Both the position numbers and the translations under genes were made by a program. From Paenalicyclobacillus mengziensis (GTDB taxonomy: Bacteria; Bacillota; Bacilli; Alicyclobacillales; Alicyclobacillaceae): a stretch of DNA of 64,000 bases. Positions 9,439 to 18,975 of this stretch are shown here, piece after piece. The stretch is taken from contig NZ_CP071182.1 of assembly GCF_017298635.1 (NCBI RefSeq), positions 2,232,001 through 2,296,000 of the forward strand, given 5' to 3'. The notes beneath the pieces are model-generated. The model saw only the letters and a program-made list of their open reading frames with translations, was not told the origin of the DNA and searched no databases. Numbering within the stretch: position 1 is the first letter of the stretch; the number at the start of each line of letters is the position of its first letter.

Positions 9439-10771
9439 CTAGGACTTGGTCACGCGAGTATGTGCAATGGAGGTCAAGAGTGTTTTCGAATCCTAGGTCA
9501 ACGGGTTCATCGACGAAGTCAATTTGACTCAAATTGATGCGCAGGATGTCGCAGACCTCCGAGCACAAAACAGGATTTCTTCGTAACATCCCCACACTTT
9601 CCTCTGACGTCCTGAATCCACACCGATTCACGGGCTTCTGCCAGATGGTGTAATGGAACATTAACAGCATTTGTTCTGCCAGTGTCCGTGGCATGTCCCG
9701 CATTGCACGAGAAGGGTTTTCCAAGTAGGCTAACAAAAAATGGATCCATCGACGTGAATTTATGGTGCTAATCTTGGTTAACGCCTTCGTGATGATTGCC
9801 TCGTCGGGATCTGTAAATGACGCTCGCACACCGACCCGAGCACATAAGCGGGAGAAGCTGACTGGATTTTGGTCACGGTACAGTTCCCGAAGCGACATGT
9901 GGTAGTACTGGAGGAAGTTTGCAAGGGTCAAGTCGCGCCCGGTGTCCTCAGTGAAGGACTGAATCCGGTTAGTCAGTATTTTTCGGTTTCCGACAGCTTG
10001 TCGGATATTATCGAGTACGTATTCTCTGGCTTGCTTTTCCAGTTGAACAAAGCATCCTCGTGGCATATTCAAGAATCCATCTTTAGCCTCTTGGTAGACT
10101 GAGCGGCGGGGGCTTGCCAATAAGGCACCGAACTTCTCCTCAAACCGGTATTTCTTGTGAGACTGTCCGATAAAGTCAAGGACTGTGAGGCACTCTTTTC
10201 CCTCAGACAGGCGAAGCCCTCTACCCAATTGCTGCAAGAATACGGTCAGGCTCTCCGTCGGACGCAAAAACAAAACCGTGTTGATCTCTGGGATGTCTAC
10301 TCCTTCGTTGTAGAGGTCAACGACAAAAATGAACCGAATGTCACCGTGCGTGAGGCGCTTTTTCGCCGTTGCTCTGTCTTTTGACGAAGATTTAGCATGG
10401 AGCGCGATGGACGAAATTCCATTTAGGTTCATGAACTCGGCCATGAATTGAGCGTGAAGGACAGAGACACAGAACCCTATCCCAATGACCTTATCCACAT
10501 CCGTCACGTAACGATTCAGAGAGCGCACGACCAAGTCTGCACGCTGCCGGTTCCCGGTGTAGACGTTGTTCAGTTCGGCGACATCGTATCCACCACGTCG
10601 CCAATGGAGTTGGCTTAAGTCGACGTTGTCGCTTACGCCAAAGTACTGAAACGGAGCTAGCAGTCCCCTGTCTACGGCCTCAGGTAAGCGGATTTCCGCC
10701 GCAATCCGCCCGTCAAAATACTCTGTGACATCTTTACCGTCCAATCGTTCTGGTGTAGCTGTCAATCCTAG
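9439..10771 (-). pseudogene. Middle fragment of interrupted PLD-helicase-DUF3427 gene
   Basis: Second piece of the split gene, bounded by IS copies on both sides. It begins with helicase motif III (LTATPERLDG) and covers the second RecA-like domain, including the motif VI region QQLGRGLRLSEGKE, then the start of the C-terminal domain. Its end runs into IS sequence at CTAG (9439-9442). It has lost the Walker A and DEFH motifs, which lie in the 12616-14017 piece, so it cannot work as a helicase alone. Confidence 0.9.
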
Positions 10772-12615
10772 GGGTCCTGTGATAAACGTTCTTGATTCCT
10801 CTGTTCTAGCTTTTGGGGAGTTTTTAATTTCCTAAATGTGGGGTTTTATGGTGGGGTTGAGCACTCTATTCAGTGTTCGGGGTCATTTTTAGCCCACCTC
10901 CGTGTGGTTTTTGCTTCCTTTGGCGTTTTTAGGCGCACTTCTCCCGTTGTCGTGGTGATGACTCTCGTAAGGCGGCTACTCGAGCCAGTTCATTAATGTT
11001 GTGGCCCGTCGCACACATCCGCTCTTGAAACTCTGTCTTGCGTTTCCCGAAATAGCGGGCTTCTCGTCCGCCGTGGCGTACCATATTTTCGTTGACGTGT
11101 TCAACCCGACTCCGTTCTCGGTAGTGCTCTGTCCATTCGGACGTCCTCTGTTTTGCCCGCTTCTCTTGTACCTGTTTCTCGTCAGCCCGAACCCGAATCG
11201 AGCGCGGCCCCTTGCCATTCACACACTGGGCACGCAGAGGGCACTCTTGGCATTTGGCTTCGTCCATGAACACGACCTGCTTTGGCTTCATATTCGGTCT
11301 TGGTTTCTTCGGAACATACGATATCGTGTGTCCCGCCGGGCATGTTACCGTATGGGCATCCGTGTCAATCACGAAGTCGGATTTGCTGAAATGTCCTGCT
11401 TTATTTACGGCTGGTGGAACTGGAGCCACCACAGACGTCTCTTTGGATACTTCCCGAACCCTTTCCTGCACAGCTTCGCTCCCGTAGGCGGTATCTCCCA
11501 TCATTTGTTTGGGAGCTGCGCCCGTGAGATAAGTGCGCTCCGCCACCAACTCGCCGGCCACATCTCCGTCGGGAACGTTGGCTCCCGTGACCACTACTGA
11601 GGTGACCAGCCGAGGTTGATCAGATGTCACATTTGGCGTCATGAGGTGGGTCTTGTATCCATCCGTTTTCGCGCTTGTCGTCTTGTGGCCATGACGCATC
11701 TCTTCGTCGACCACGGAGATGATACGGTCTTTCGCTACCCTTTGTGCAATACGTACTGTCCCGTCTGGCAAAGTCTCAATGTCCTGTCCTGTGACGGCGC
11801 AAAGAAGGTCCAGTTTCTGTTTCAACTCTTCCGACAGACCAGGTTGATCCTTGAGTGCTGTAGTCAGAGTGCGTGAATCCGTCACCAGGTCCTCAAGCAA
11901 TTGATTTCGCTGACTCTCATCGGTCCAATCGATATCAGGCTTGCGTCGGATAGCGTAATCAGCCCTCCGCAATGTTGGAACCGTCACTCGTTCACACGCC
12001 GCCTGCCACAGGACGCCACGGATAGCTTGGTGAATCAGAAGGAATGTTCCCTGTTTCGCCGCTGCACCGCTGACCATGTATGAGTCCACCAGGTCCTCGT
12101 CATCAGCCAGCAATCCTGCCGTTGCCGCTCCAAGCAGAGACTGCTTCAATATGGCTCTGTCCAAATCGTTCACGAGTGCTCGCGCACGGAACTTGCACAG
12201 GGTAGAGCGATCACAGGAGACTTCTGGCGTACGACTCACACCGAGGGCATACTTCACGCGGTCATCGAACATAGCAGCTTCAATCGCTTGTCCGTCACTC
12301 CAGCCCTCACGTGTCTGGATAATCATCAACACTGTCATATATGTAGGGGGAACCGAAGGCCTGCCAATCTCAGAATACATGTGTGCAAACATGCTATCCC
12401 GCAGATTCTCATCTGCCCAAGCTCTGATACGATACCAAAATGACTTCTTCGGGATCTTTTCATACCAGCCATCGGTATCGGCAAACGACAATTGGCGAAC
12501 ATGTTCACGCAACATCCGAAACACCACACCCGAGCCTTCGACTTATGATGATTATACCATTTATAGAATATATTAACTAACGATCGAGGAAGCTTCGCAC
12601 TTTTTCACAGGACCC
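10772..12615 (-). mobile_element. IS1182-family insertion sequence, copy 2
   Basis: A second 1,844-bp copy with the same ends as copy 1, flanked by CTAG at 10768-10771 and 12616-12619. It lies between helicase motifs II and III. Removing it with one CTAG gives ...APNVLLG-LTATPERL... without a frame shift. Both copies are in the same orientation, so recombination between them could delete the middle fragment. Confidence 0.95.
10929..12527 (-). CDS. IS1182-family transposase (copy 2)
   Basis: 532-residue transposase identical in translation to the copy at 7752-9350, and equally intact. The lack of differences suggests recent duplication within this genome. Relative timing of the two insertions cannot be read from the sequence. 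Confidence 0.95.
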   Translation of the reverse strand: MVFRMLREHVRQLSFADTDGWYEKIPKKSFWYRIRAWADENLRDSMFAHMYSEIGRPSVPPTYMTVLMIIQTREGWSDGQAIEAAMFDDRVKYALGVSRTPEVSCDRSTLCKFRARALVNDLDRAILKQSLLGAATAGLLADDEDLVDSYMVSGAAAKQGTFLLIHQAIRGVLWQAACERVTVPTLRRADYAIRRKPDIDWTDESQRNQLLEDLVTDSRTLTTALKDQPGLSEELKQKLDLLCAVTGQDIETLPDGTVRIAQRVAKDRIISVVDEEMRHGHKTTSAKTDGYKTHLMTPNVTSDQPRLVTSVVVTGANVPDGDVAGELVAERTYLTGAAPKQMMGDTAYGSEAVQERVREVSKETSVVAPVPPAVNKAGHFSKSDFVIDTDAHTVTCPAGHTISYVPKKPRPNMKPKQVVFMDEAKCQECPLRAQCVNGKGPRSIRVRADEKQVQEKRAKQRTSEWTEHYRERSRVEHVNENMVRHGGREARYFGKRKTEFQERMCATGHNINELARVAALRESSPRQREKCA

Positions 12616-14017
12616 CTAGTAATACGTTCGGTGCATAGTACTCAAGGAGTTGCTGGTAAGTCCGTGCGGCTGCGTGATGAAACTCATCCACGACGACGAA
12701 ATCGTAGAAGCCGGATGATGTTGCTCCGGGTAGGTTTCGTGAGTTGAGCGTTTGGATGGAGACAAACAGATGATCTAGTCTCGCTGGCTCCAGCCCGCCA
12801 ACGAACAGTTCACCAAAGTTCTCATCGTGGAGAACGGATCGGAAGCAGTCGCGGCTTTGTGTCAAGATCTCTTCGCGATGGGCGACGAACAGGAGGCGGT
12901 TTGGCATGCCCCGATGTGCTTCTCGAAACCGTTTGTAGTCGAAGGCTGAGACCACTGTCTTCCCAGTTCCAGTTGCCGCAACAATGAGGTTCCGGTGGCT
13001 TCCGTGGACGTTACGCTCGGCGTCTAGCTTCTCAAGAATCTCCTTCTGAAAACCGTACGGTCGAATGTCAAACACAAAGCTACCACCGACAGAACCTCCT
13101 TGGTAGCGTTCTGCTCGGAGCGCTCGAACCAGAATAGGGCGCTGAATGTCTTCGTAAGCCGTGAATTCGGAATCGCTCCAATAGCCTTCGAACGTTGCGG
13201 CTACTTTTTCATACGTCTCAGGTTGGTCCGATGCTGCAACTTTCACATTCCACTCTAAACCGCTTGACAATGCCGCGTTCGAGATGTTTGAGGAACCAAT
13301 GTATGTCGTGGAGAATCCAGTATCTCGGTGGAAAATATAGGCCTTCGCATGGAGCCGTGTGCGGTTTGTGTCATAGGAGACTCGGATGCTCGTATTTGGA
13401 AGACCACGAAGTGCATCGATGGCCTTGATGTCCGTTGCACCCATGTAAGAGGTCGTGATGATTCGCAATTGGCCTCTTTCGGTGAACTGCTGTAGTTCGT
13501 TAAGGAGCAGCCGAAGTCCACTCCATTTGATGAATGAAACCAACATGTCGATTCGGTCGCTTGTCAGGATTTCTCGTTGCAATTCTGCGACCATACTTGG
13601 TTCACTGCGAGCTCCGGTGAAGAGCGAGCTCTGAGCAATCGACGTTTGCGGCCGCACTCCGGTGATGTCTGTCTCTTTCGCGACACCCATTGCGGAGTTT
13701 TGCTTCTTCAGGAGAGCGAGCAGAAGCTCGGCGTCGGAACGAATGAGAAGATTGTTTACGTACGGGTCGGCGGTTTTCTCGGCAAGCATCTGAATGAGTT
13801 GATTGCAGAGTTCAACCCTTTTCCTTAATGAGTCCTCTCCCCGGGTTGTATCCAAAGCAACTCGCAATACCTGTTCCATGTACTGGGCCAACAAAATGGT
13901 GGATTCCGCATCATCAATTGGGCCGCGCTCAACGTAGAATTCCATTTCGTCGAGTTCAGCGAGATCTCGTTGAATGAGGCGGTTGATAATTTGTTCATAT
14001 AGTCCCGGACGAATCAT
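12616..14017 (-). pseudogene. N-terminal fragment of interrupted PLD-helicase-DUF3427 gene
   Basis: First piece, beginning at ATG (complement of 14015-14017) after an AAAGGGTG site. About 160 helical residues precede a phospholipase D-like domain (HAKAYIFHRDTG ... GSSNISNAAL, the HxK and GSxN motifs). A superfamily II helicase domain then starts, with Walker A AATGTGKT and a DEFH Walker B box (VVVDEFHH). The frame is cut by IS copy 2 at CTAG. Joined with 9439-10771 and 7163-7594 it makes 3,159 nt, exactly 1,053 codons. Such proteins are linked to DNA processing; a defence role is only inferred here. Confidence 0.9.
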
Positions 14018-14147
14018 ATCCGTTCACACCCTTTGGAATGTCGGTAGAATGAATGGTGTCACGATGCCTCTACTAATTGTACTAAATTGTTCCAACTTTC
14101 GTGGTAGTGTCATGGCGAACGCTTCCACAATGCCCTGAGAATAACGC

Positions 14148-14167
14148 GTTGAGAACTGTTGAGAACT
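14148..14167. repeat. Tandem 10-bp repeat, possible operator
   Basis: GTTGAGAACT occurs twice with no gap, so the copies lie one helical turn apart on the same DNA face. It lies in the divergent gap between the helicase start and the DUF4867-like gene. A regulator site is possible; no owner is identified. Confidence 0.4.
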
Positions 14168-14203
14168 CGTTATGCACGAGAACCCACTAAATATAGGAAA
14201 TCA

Positions 14204-14236
14204 GCTACCCGTCTGTCAGGGTAGCGATGTTATTTT
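14204..14236 (+). terminator. Weak stem-loop followed by T-rich tract
   Basis: GCTACCC (14204-14210) pairs with GGGTAGC (14219-14225) around an 8-nt loop, followed by a T-rich but interrupted tract. It lies within the 14018-14408 gap and no upstream plus-strand gene ends there, so it may be an attenuator in the leader or incidental. Confidence 0.35.
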
Positions 14237-14285
14237 ATTTGTGAGTGTTCTGAATATATTGTTATATTGTCTGAAGGAGGGTACT

Positions 14286-14330
14286 ATGATACCAAAAGGT
14301 AATATCATCGTGATGTATGAATTGTGGTAG
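14286..14330 (+). CDS. Possible 14-residue leader ORF
   Basis: A 15-codon frame (MIPKGNIIVMYELW) starts at ATG 14286, five bases after a near-ideal GAAGGAGG (14273-14280), and ends in TAG. It lies 78 bases before the DUF4867-like start. The strong site on such a short frame could mean a leader peptide. It could equally be a decayed gene start. Confidence 0.28.
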   Translation: MIPKGNIIVMYELW

Positions 14331-14408
14331 ATGTTTGAATCGAGGCAGGTGTTTGAGCTGTCATGTACGTGAACACCTCATCGTAGGGCCTGGCAGGGAG
14401 GTGTGTGC

Positions 14409-15101
14409 TTGAATCGTGAAGATGAGACACTTGCGCAGTTGCAAGGGAAAAACCCGCACTTGAAACTCTACTCCATTCACGACCGCCGCTTCAAGTCTTA
14501 TGGGGCCATTCTGAATGATCTCGATGTCTCGGAACTCATCGGAAAAATGGCAGAGACGCCGATACCTGAAGCGGGAAACATCTATCTTGCAGCTTGGGAC
14601 GCACTTGAACAAACCGCCTGCAAAGCGGACATCGCGAATTGCGTTTTCGGTGGACTCGACACACAAGTCGGCTACTGCAACGGGGTGAATTCCTTTCTCA
14701 ATGGCCTGGAGTACCACAAGACTTCTGAACTGAATGTTGCGGTGACTGACCTTGTCCTGCTGCTGGGGCATCACACGGACATTGAGGAAAATCAGTACAG
14801 GACAGCTGACGTGGAAGCCTTTTACGTTCCGGCCGGCAATACTTTCGAGGTGTTTGCAGGGACTCTCCATTACGGTCCCTGCAAGGTGGTGTCTTCTGGA
14901 TTCAAGTGCGTGGTGGCGTTACAGAACGGGACCAATTTACCGCTTGAGAGGCAATGTTCTGCCATGACAGGCACCGAGCAGCAGTTGTTGTTTCGCCGGA
15001 ATAAGTGGCTCCTTGTACACCCGAGTCGCGAGGTGCAAATCAGGGAAGGGGCGTATCCTGGCATTGTCGGTGAGAACACAGAGGTCTACACCATCGGATG
15101 A
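14409..15101 (+). CDS. DUF4867-family protein
   Basis: About 230 residues, soluble. The pattern IGKMAETPIPEAGNIY, VFGGLDTQVGYCNG, LEYHKTSELNVAVTDLVLLLG and VEAFYVPAGNTFEVFAGTLHYGPC fits DUF4867, a cupin-like family found near sugar catabolic genes, whose reaction is unknown to me. The His and Glu residues in LEYHKTSE and ADVEAFYVP are candidate metal ligands. A GTG at 14403 overlaps the ribosome site, so TTG 14409, seven bases after GGAGG (14397-14401), is preferred. It precedes an oxidoreductase gene by 15 bases and likely shares its transcript. It could be a sugar epimerase or lyase; this is inference. Confidence 0.62.
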   Translation: MNREDETLAQLQGKNPHLKLYSIHDRRFKSYGAILNDLDVSELIGKMAETPIPEAGNIYLAAWDALEQTACKADIANCVFGGLDTQVGYCNGVNSFLNGLEYHKTSELNVAVTDLVLLLGHHTDIEENQYRTADVEAFYVPAGNTFEVFAGTLHYGPCKVVSSGFKCVVALQNGTNLPLERQCSAMTGTEQQLLFRRNKWLLVHPSREVQIREGAYPGIVGENTEVYTIG

Positions 15102-15116
15102 GAAGGGAGTTTTCGC

Positions 15117-16325
15117 ATGCAACGTGGAAAAGAAATTCGGAGTAATTTCTTCGCAGGTCACCATGTGACGCGTTATTTGGACTCGTCCGATAAGTACTTG
15201 TTTGCACGTGACGAAGCGAAGTACAAGTTGAACATCATTGGCTTCGGTATGATGGGCCTCGAGCATGCGTTAGTGACGATGCTTGAGGGGCGAGCAGACA
15301 TCTACGGAGTGTACGACAAGAGTGAGACGAGTGTTCAGGCAAACGTTCAGACCTTTCAAGCGATGGTGCCTGACCATCCGCTGAAGGTGTACAGTACGCT
15401 CGAAGATGCCTGCAACGATGAAGCGGTGGACGGACTGGTCATCTGTACGCCAAACTACACGCACCTTGCGGTGGTTCGTGAAGCAGTCAAGTCAGGGAAA
15501 CACATTTTGCTCGAAAAGCCGATGGCGACAACACTTGAAGATGCCATTGAGATAACCAGGTTGGCAAAAGGCTATAGCGGTGTGTTTCAGATTGGTCTAC
15601 AGTACCGTTTCAAGTCCATCTACAGCGAAGCTGCCCATGAAGTGAAGGTGCGGGGGGCGATTGGCGAGGTCAAGACCATGAGTATCACTGAGCATCGCGT
15701 TCCATTCCTCGATAAAGTCGAGCAGTGGAACAAGTTTGCGAAGTACTCCGGCGGCACACTCGTGGAGAAATGCTGTCACTACTTTGACTTGCTCAACTTC
15801 TTTGCTGAAGCCAGGCCGAAACTTGTCTATGCCAGCGGCAATATGGCCGTGAACTTTGTTGGGTTCGCACGGGACGGCGAGCAGTCGGACATCCTCGACA
15901 ACGCCATGGTGGTCGTGCAGTATGAGAACGGCATCAAGGCTTCCTTCAATCTCTGCATGTTTGCACCGATGTTCTATGAGGAAATGGTACTCTGTGGCGA
16001 CGAAGGACGTCTCAAGGCTTCCGAGAACACAGACTTTCTACCGGATAAGCGCCCTGAGACGCATCTTGAAATCCTCTCTGGCGAGCACCGCCCCTCACGC
16101 ATTTCAACACCGTGTTACCCAGAAGCCATTCAACACAGTGGTCACCACGGTGCGACATACTATGAGCACAAGTATTTCGTCGACAACATCGATGGCAAGT
16201 CGACGGTGACAGCTGGCGTGGATGAAGGGCTGTGGTCTATCATCGTGGCAACGGCGGCAGATGAGTCTATTCGCACGGGGAATGTAGTTCATGTCGACGA
16301 ATTCCTGGCGAAGTATGCTATGTAA
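15117..16325 (+). CDS. Gfo/Idh/MocA-family oxidoreductase
   Basis: 402-residue NAD(P)-dependent sugar or polyol dehydrogenase family member. The Rossmann motif GFGMMG lies at residues 42-47, the family EKP motif at 133-135 (LLEKPMATT), and a C-terminal substrate domain carries KCCHYFDLL with the conserved His and Asp. The first 35 residues are an extra extension not typical of the family. It follows the DUF4867-like gene and precedes a CUT1 importer, so it probably oxidises or epimerises the imported sugar. The substrate cannot be read from the sequence. Confidence 0.87.
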   Translation: MQRGKEIRSNFFAGHHVTRYLDSSDKYLFARDEAKYKLNIIGFGMMGLEHALVTMLEGRADIYGVYDKSETSVQANVQTFQAMVPDHPLKVYSTLEDACNDEAVDGLVICTPNYTHLAVVREAVKSGKHILLEKPMATTLEDAIEITRLAKGYSGVFQIGLQYRFKSIYSEAAHEVKVRGAIGEVKTMSITEHRVPFLDKVEQWNKFAKYSGGTLVEKCCHYFDLLNFFAEARPKLVYASGNMAVNFVGFARDGEQSDILDNAMVVVQYENGIKASFNLCMFAPMFYEEMVLCGDEGRLKASENTDFLPDKRPETHLEILSGEHRPSRISTPCYPEAIQHSGHHGATYYEHKYFVDNIDGKSTVTAGVDEGLWSIIVATAADESIRTGNVVHVDEFLAKYAM

Positions 16326-16377
16326 CGCGGAGCATCAGCGGTTAGGCTTGAATTAATGAAACATTAAGATTTTATAG

Positions 16378-16392
16378 TTGTAAACGCATACA
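16378..16392 (+). promoter_or_regulatory. cre-like catabolite repression site
   Basis: TTGTAAACGCATACA matches the CcpA cre consensus WTGNAANCGNWNNCW at every position. It lies about 220 bases before the binding-protein start, in the intergenic leader, and suggests repression of the importer when preferred sugars are present. Confidence 0.6.
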
Positions 16393-16468
16393 TCATGATG
16401 TTATTATGAATCCACCAAGTTTCATGCGATTTGTCAAACCTTCACGTTGGTCACTGTGTCAGATGCTT

Positions 16469-16480
16469 ATGTAATTACAT
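16469..16480. promoter_or_regulatory. 12-bp perfect palindrome, possible operator
   Basis: ATGTAATTACAT is a perfect palindrome in the same leader as the cre-like site. It has the size of a GntR-type operator and a GntR/UTRA regulator is encoded at 19952, but I found no second copy to confirm it. Confidence 0.35.
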
Positions 16481-16612
16481 CTATGTTATGCCAGCAAGTT
16501 AAGAGAAACATCCATTACTGCTGCTGCGTTCCGGCATCAGGCGACGACAGGATGAACCGGAGAACGACGGCATAGATGTTGAGCAAAAAAATGACCTTAG
16601 GGAGGCCAAATT

Positions 16613-17953
16613 GTGATGAAAGTGAAGTCGTTGACAGCAGCATTGTCCGTGGTAGGACTGCTGGCTTTGGTGACAGGGTGTGGTTCGGGGGGATCTACCA
16701 GTAACTCCGGCGGATCGAATGCAGCGGGCGGTTCAGGTGGGAGTACGGCTGCCACAGGCAACAGTGGCGCAAGTGGCAGCAACAGTGGTCCAGTGACGAT
16801 TACCTTCCTCCATTGGCGTAATCAGGACGTTCCGACGTTCAACACAATCATCGCGGATTTCCAAAAGCTTCATCCAAACATCACCGTGCAAATGCAGGTG
16901 ATTCCATCCAACCAGTACATCGCGCAGGCGCAGGCGGACCTCACCGGATCGCACGGAGCAGACATCTTCGCTTCCTTCCCTGGCGCTGAGTTTTCATCGA
17001 TTGCCAAGGCAGGCCTGTATACTAATCTGTCCAATCAACCATTCCTGTCAAATTTCAATTCTAACCTGATTCAAGCGGGTCAACTAAATGGCAAGCAACT
17101 CGCAATTCCGTACCAGGTCGTCTTTAATATGCCGGTTTACAACAAGACGCTGTTCAAAAAGTTGAACATCTCCGTTCCAACCAACTGGAGCCAGTTCTTA
17201 CAAGCCTGTCAGACCTTGAAAGACCATGGATACACACCAATCATCATTCCGGGTCAAGGAAACTCGACGCTTGGACAATTTTTTAACGACATGGTGATGA
17301 ACAATGTGCCCAGCGCAAAAGTGTTCGATGGCCTCCAAACGGGTAAATCGAAGCTCACGGACCCGGGCTTCTTGACCACGCTGGAGCAGTTCCAGACCTT
17401 GGTGCAAAAGGGGTACATTATGCCCGGTTCGCTCGGTACCAGCCAGACGGCAGCCGAGGCTATTTTTGCGCAGGGTAAAATCGGAATGTTCGGAATGGGA
17501 TCGTACGAATTTGCCCCCGTCAACACCATCAATCACAATGCATTCCAAATGGGTCTGCTCGCACCGATTACGACGGCGAAGGCGTCCCAAGCGACCTGGC
17601 AGGGCATTGACACAACGACCTTTATGCTCGGTATCAACGCCAACTCGCCGCACAAAAAAGCTGCGGAAGAGTTCCTTGCCTACCTGGCCCAGCCGTCTGT
17701 GGCCAGTTACTATGCCAACCAAACGGCGCAAATGGTGACGGTCAACAATGTCAGCTATACCGACCCGAACCTCAAGAGCACGGAGAGTTGGCTGTCGAGG
17801 AAAGTCAGATTCCAGCCTATGTACACGCTCACCAATCAGCAGGTGGTGAATGCGGTAACCAATGCGGAAGCAGACATCCTCGGGGGAATGTCCGCACAAG
17901 CCGCTGCACAGAAAGAGCAGAAGGTTATCAACCAGGCCATCACGCAAAAGTAA
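16613..17953 (+). CDS. Sugar ABC transporter substrate-binding lipoprotein
   Basis: 446-residue CUT1 solute-binding protein with lipobox LVTGC (Cys23), a Gly/Ser/Asn-rich tether to about residue 58, then ITFLHWRNQDVPTFN opening the binding fold. GTG 16613 lies seven bases after AGGGAGG (16599-16605); the adjacent ATG 16616 is an alternative. It leads an operon with two permeases and sits within the sugar-catabolism module, so its ligand is presumably the substrate of the isomerase-kinase-aldolase genes downstream. Confidence 0.92.
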   Translation: MMKVKSLTAALSVVGLLALVTGCGSGGSTSNSGGSNAAGGSGGSTAATGNSGASGSNSGPVTITFLHWRNQDVPTFNTIIADFQKLHPNITVQMQVIPSNQYIAQAQADLTGSHGADIFASFPGAEFSSIAKAGLYTNLSNQPFLSNFNSNLIQAGQLNGKQLAIPYQVVFNMPVYNKTLFKKLNISVPTNWSQFLQACQTLKDHGYTPIIIPGQGNSTLGQFFNDMVMNNVPSAKVFDGLQTGKSKLTDPGFLTTLEQFQTLVQKGYIMPGSLGTSQTAAEAIFAQGKIGMFGMGSYEFAPVNTINHNAFQMGLLAPITTAKASQATWQGIDTTTFMLGINANSPHKKAAEEFLAYLAQPSVASYYANQTAQMVTVNNVSYTDPNLKSTESWLSRKVRFQPMYTLTNQQVVNAVTNAEADILGGMSAQAAAQKEQKVINQAITQK

Positions 17954-17987
17954 CGAGACGCGAAGGAGCTGTGGGGCTCATAGGCGA

Positions 17988-18016
17988 GCAACGGATGGGG
18001 GTGTTCCATCCGTTGC
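17988..18016 (+). other. Stem-loop between binding-protein and permease genes
   Basis: A perfect 11-bp stem (17988-17998 with 18006-18016) and 7-nt loop, with no T-run after it. It probably stabilises the binding-protein message or causes partial termination. Three other importers here have a similar structure at this place. Confidence 0.6.
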
Positions 18017-18081
18017 ACCTTCTGGTTCCCTGCCTCTGGAAATCGCAGAGTGACGAAGTTCCTGGATGGGGAGGCGAGTCG

Positions 18082-18960
18082 ATGCGCGCAAAGCGTTCCG
18101 TGTACCTGTTTCTGATACCTGGCTGCTTGCTGTTCTTTATATTCTTTGTGATTCCGACGTTTTACGGGCTGTCACTGAGCTTTACCAACTGGGACGGCCT
18201 GTCGAAACACTTTCAGTTCGTCGGCTTTGCGAATTATACGAATTTGATTACCAATGACCTCGTCTTTCACACTGCGATTGCGAATACGTTGAAATTCGTT
18301 GTGACGGTCGTGATTGTGCAGTGTACCATTTCTCTCGTCTTCGCGCTTTTACTGCTGAAAAACACGCGCGTCAATGTCTTCATGCGCACGTTGTACTTTT
18401 TTCCGACCATCCTGGCATCCGTTTCTGTCGCTTTCATCTGGAGCTTCATTTACGACCCGAATATCGGTGTTCTGAATGTTCTATTGGGCGATCTCGGTTT
18501 GCACTCCCTGCAACAACAGTGGCTCGGAAACAGGGCCATAGCCATCTACTGCATTGCCGTGGTGGAGATTTGGGCGCATGCAGGTCAATTGCTCATCATC
18601 TTCCTGGCGGGGCTTCAACAAATTCCGGCTGAGCTGTACGAAGCGGCCACGATTGAAGGCGCCACCCGTTGGCAGACATTTTCCAAGGTCACCTGGCCGC
18701 TACTAAAACCAGCAACCATGATTGTCGTGGCCTACACCACGATTCAGTCGTTCCGCATGTTTGACCTCATTTTTGCGATGACCAACGGTGGTCCAGGGAA
18801 TGCCACAGAGGTGTTGGCCACTTATATTTACCACCAGGCTTTTCTGTACAACCACGTGGGTTACGCGTCCGCGGTTTCTATGATTTTTATGGTGATTATT
18901 GCGTTCATCACCATGGCACAGTTTGGACTCCTGCGTAACCGCGATGCCGTCAGCCTGTGA
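18082..18960 (+). CDS. Sugar ABC transporter permease, MalF/UgpA type
   Basis: About 292 residues with six membrane segments. The frame extends upstream to 17788 inside the binding-protein gene, but GGGGAGG (18068-18074) seven bases from ATG 18082 fixes the start, and the product opens with a typical MRAKRSVYLFLIPG. The EAA loop is ELYEAATIEGATRWQTF, and MTNGGPGNATEVL is the usual signature. It pairs with the permease starting 16 bases on. Confidence 0.92.
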   Translation: MRAKRSVYLFLIPGCLLFFIFFVIPTFYGLSLSFTNWDGLSKHFQFVGFANYTNLITNDLVFHTAIANTLKFVVTVVIVQCTISLVFALLLLKNTRVNVFMRTLYFFPTILASVSVAFIWSFIYDPNIGVLNVLLGDLGLHSLQQQWLGNRAIAIYCIAVVEIWAHAGQLLIIFLAGLQQIPAELYEAATIEGATRWQTFSKVTWPLLKPATMIVVAYTTIQSFRMFDLIFAMTNGGPGNATEVLATYIYHQAFLYNHVGYASAVSMIFMVIIAFITMAQFGLLRNRDAVSL

Positions 18961-18975
18961 ACGGGGGGTGAATGA

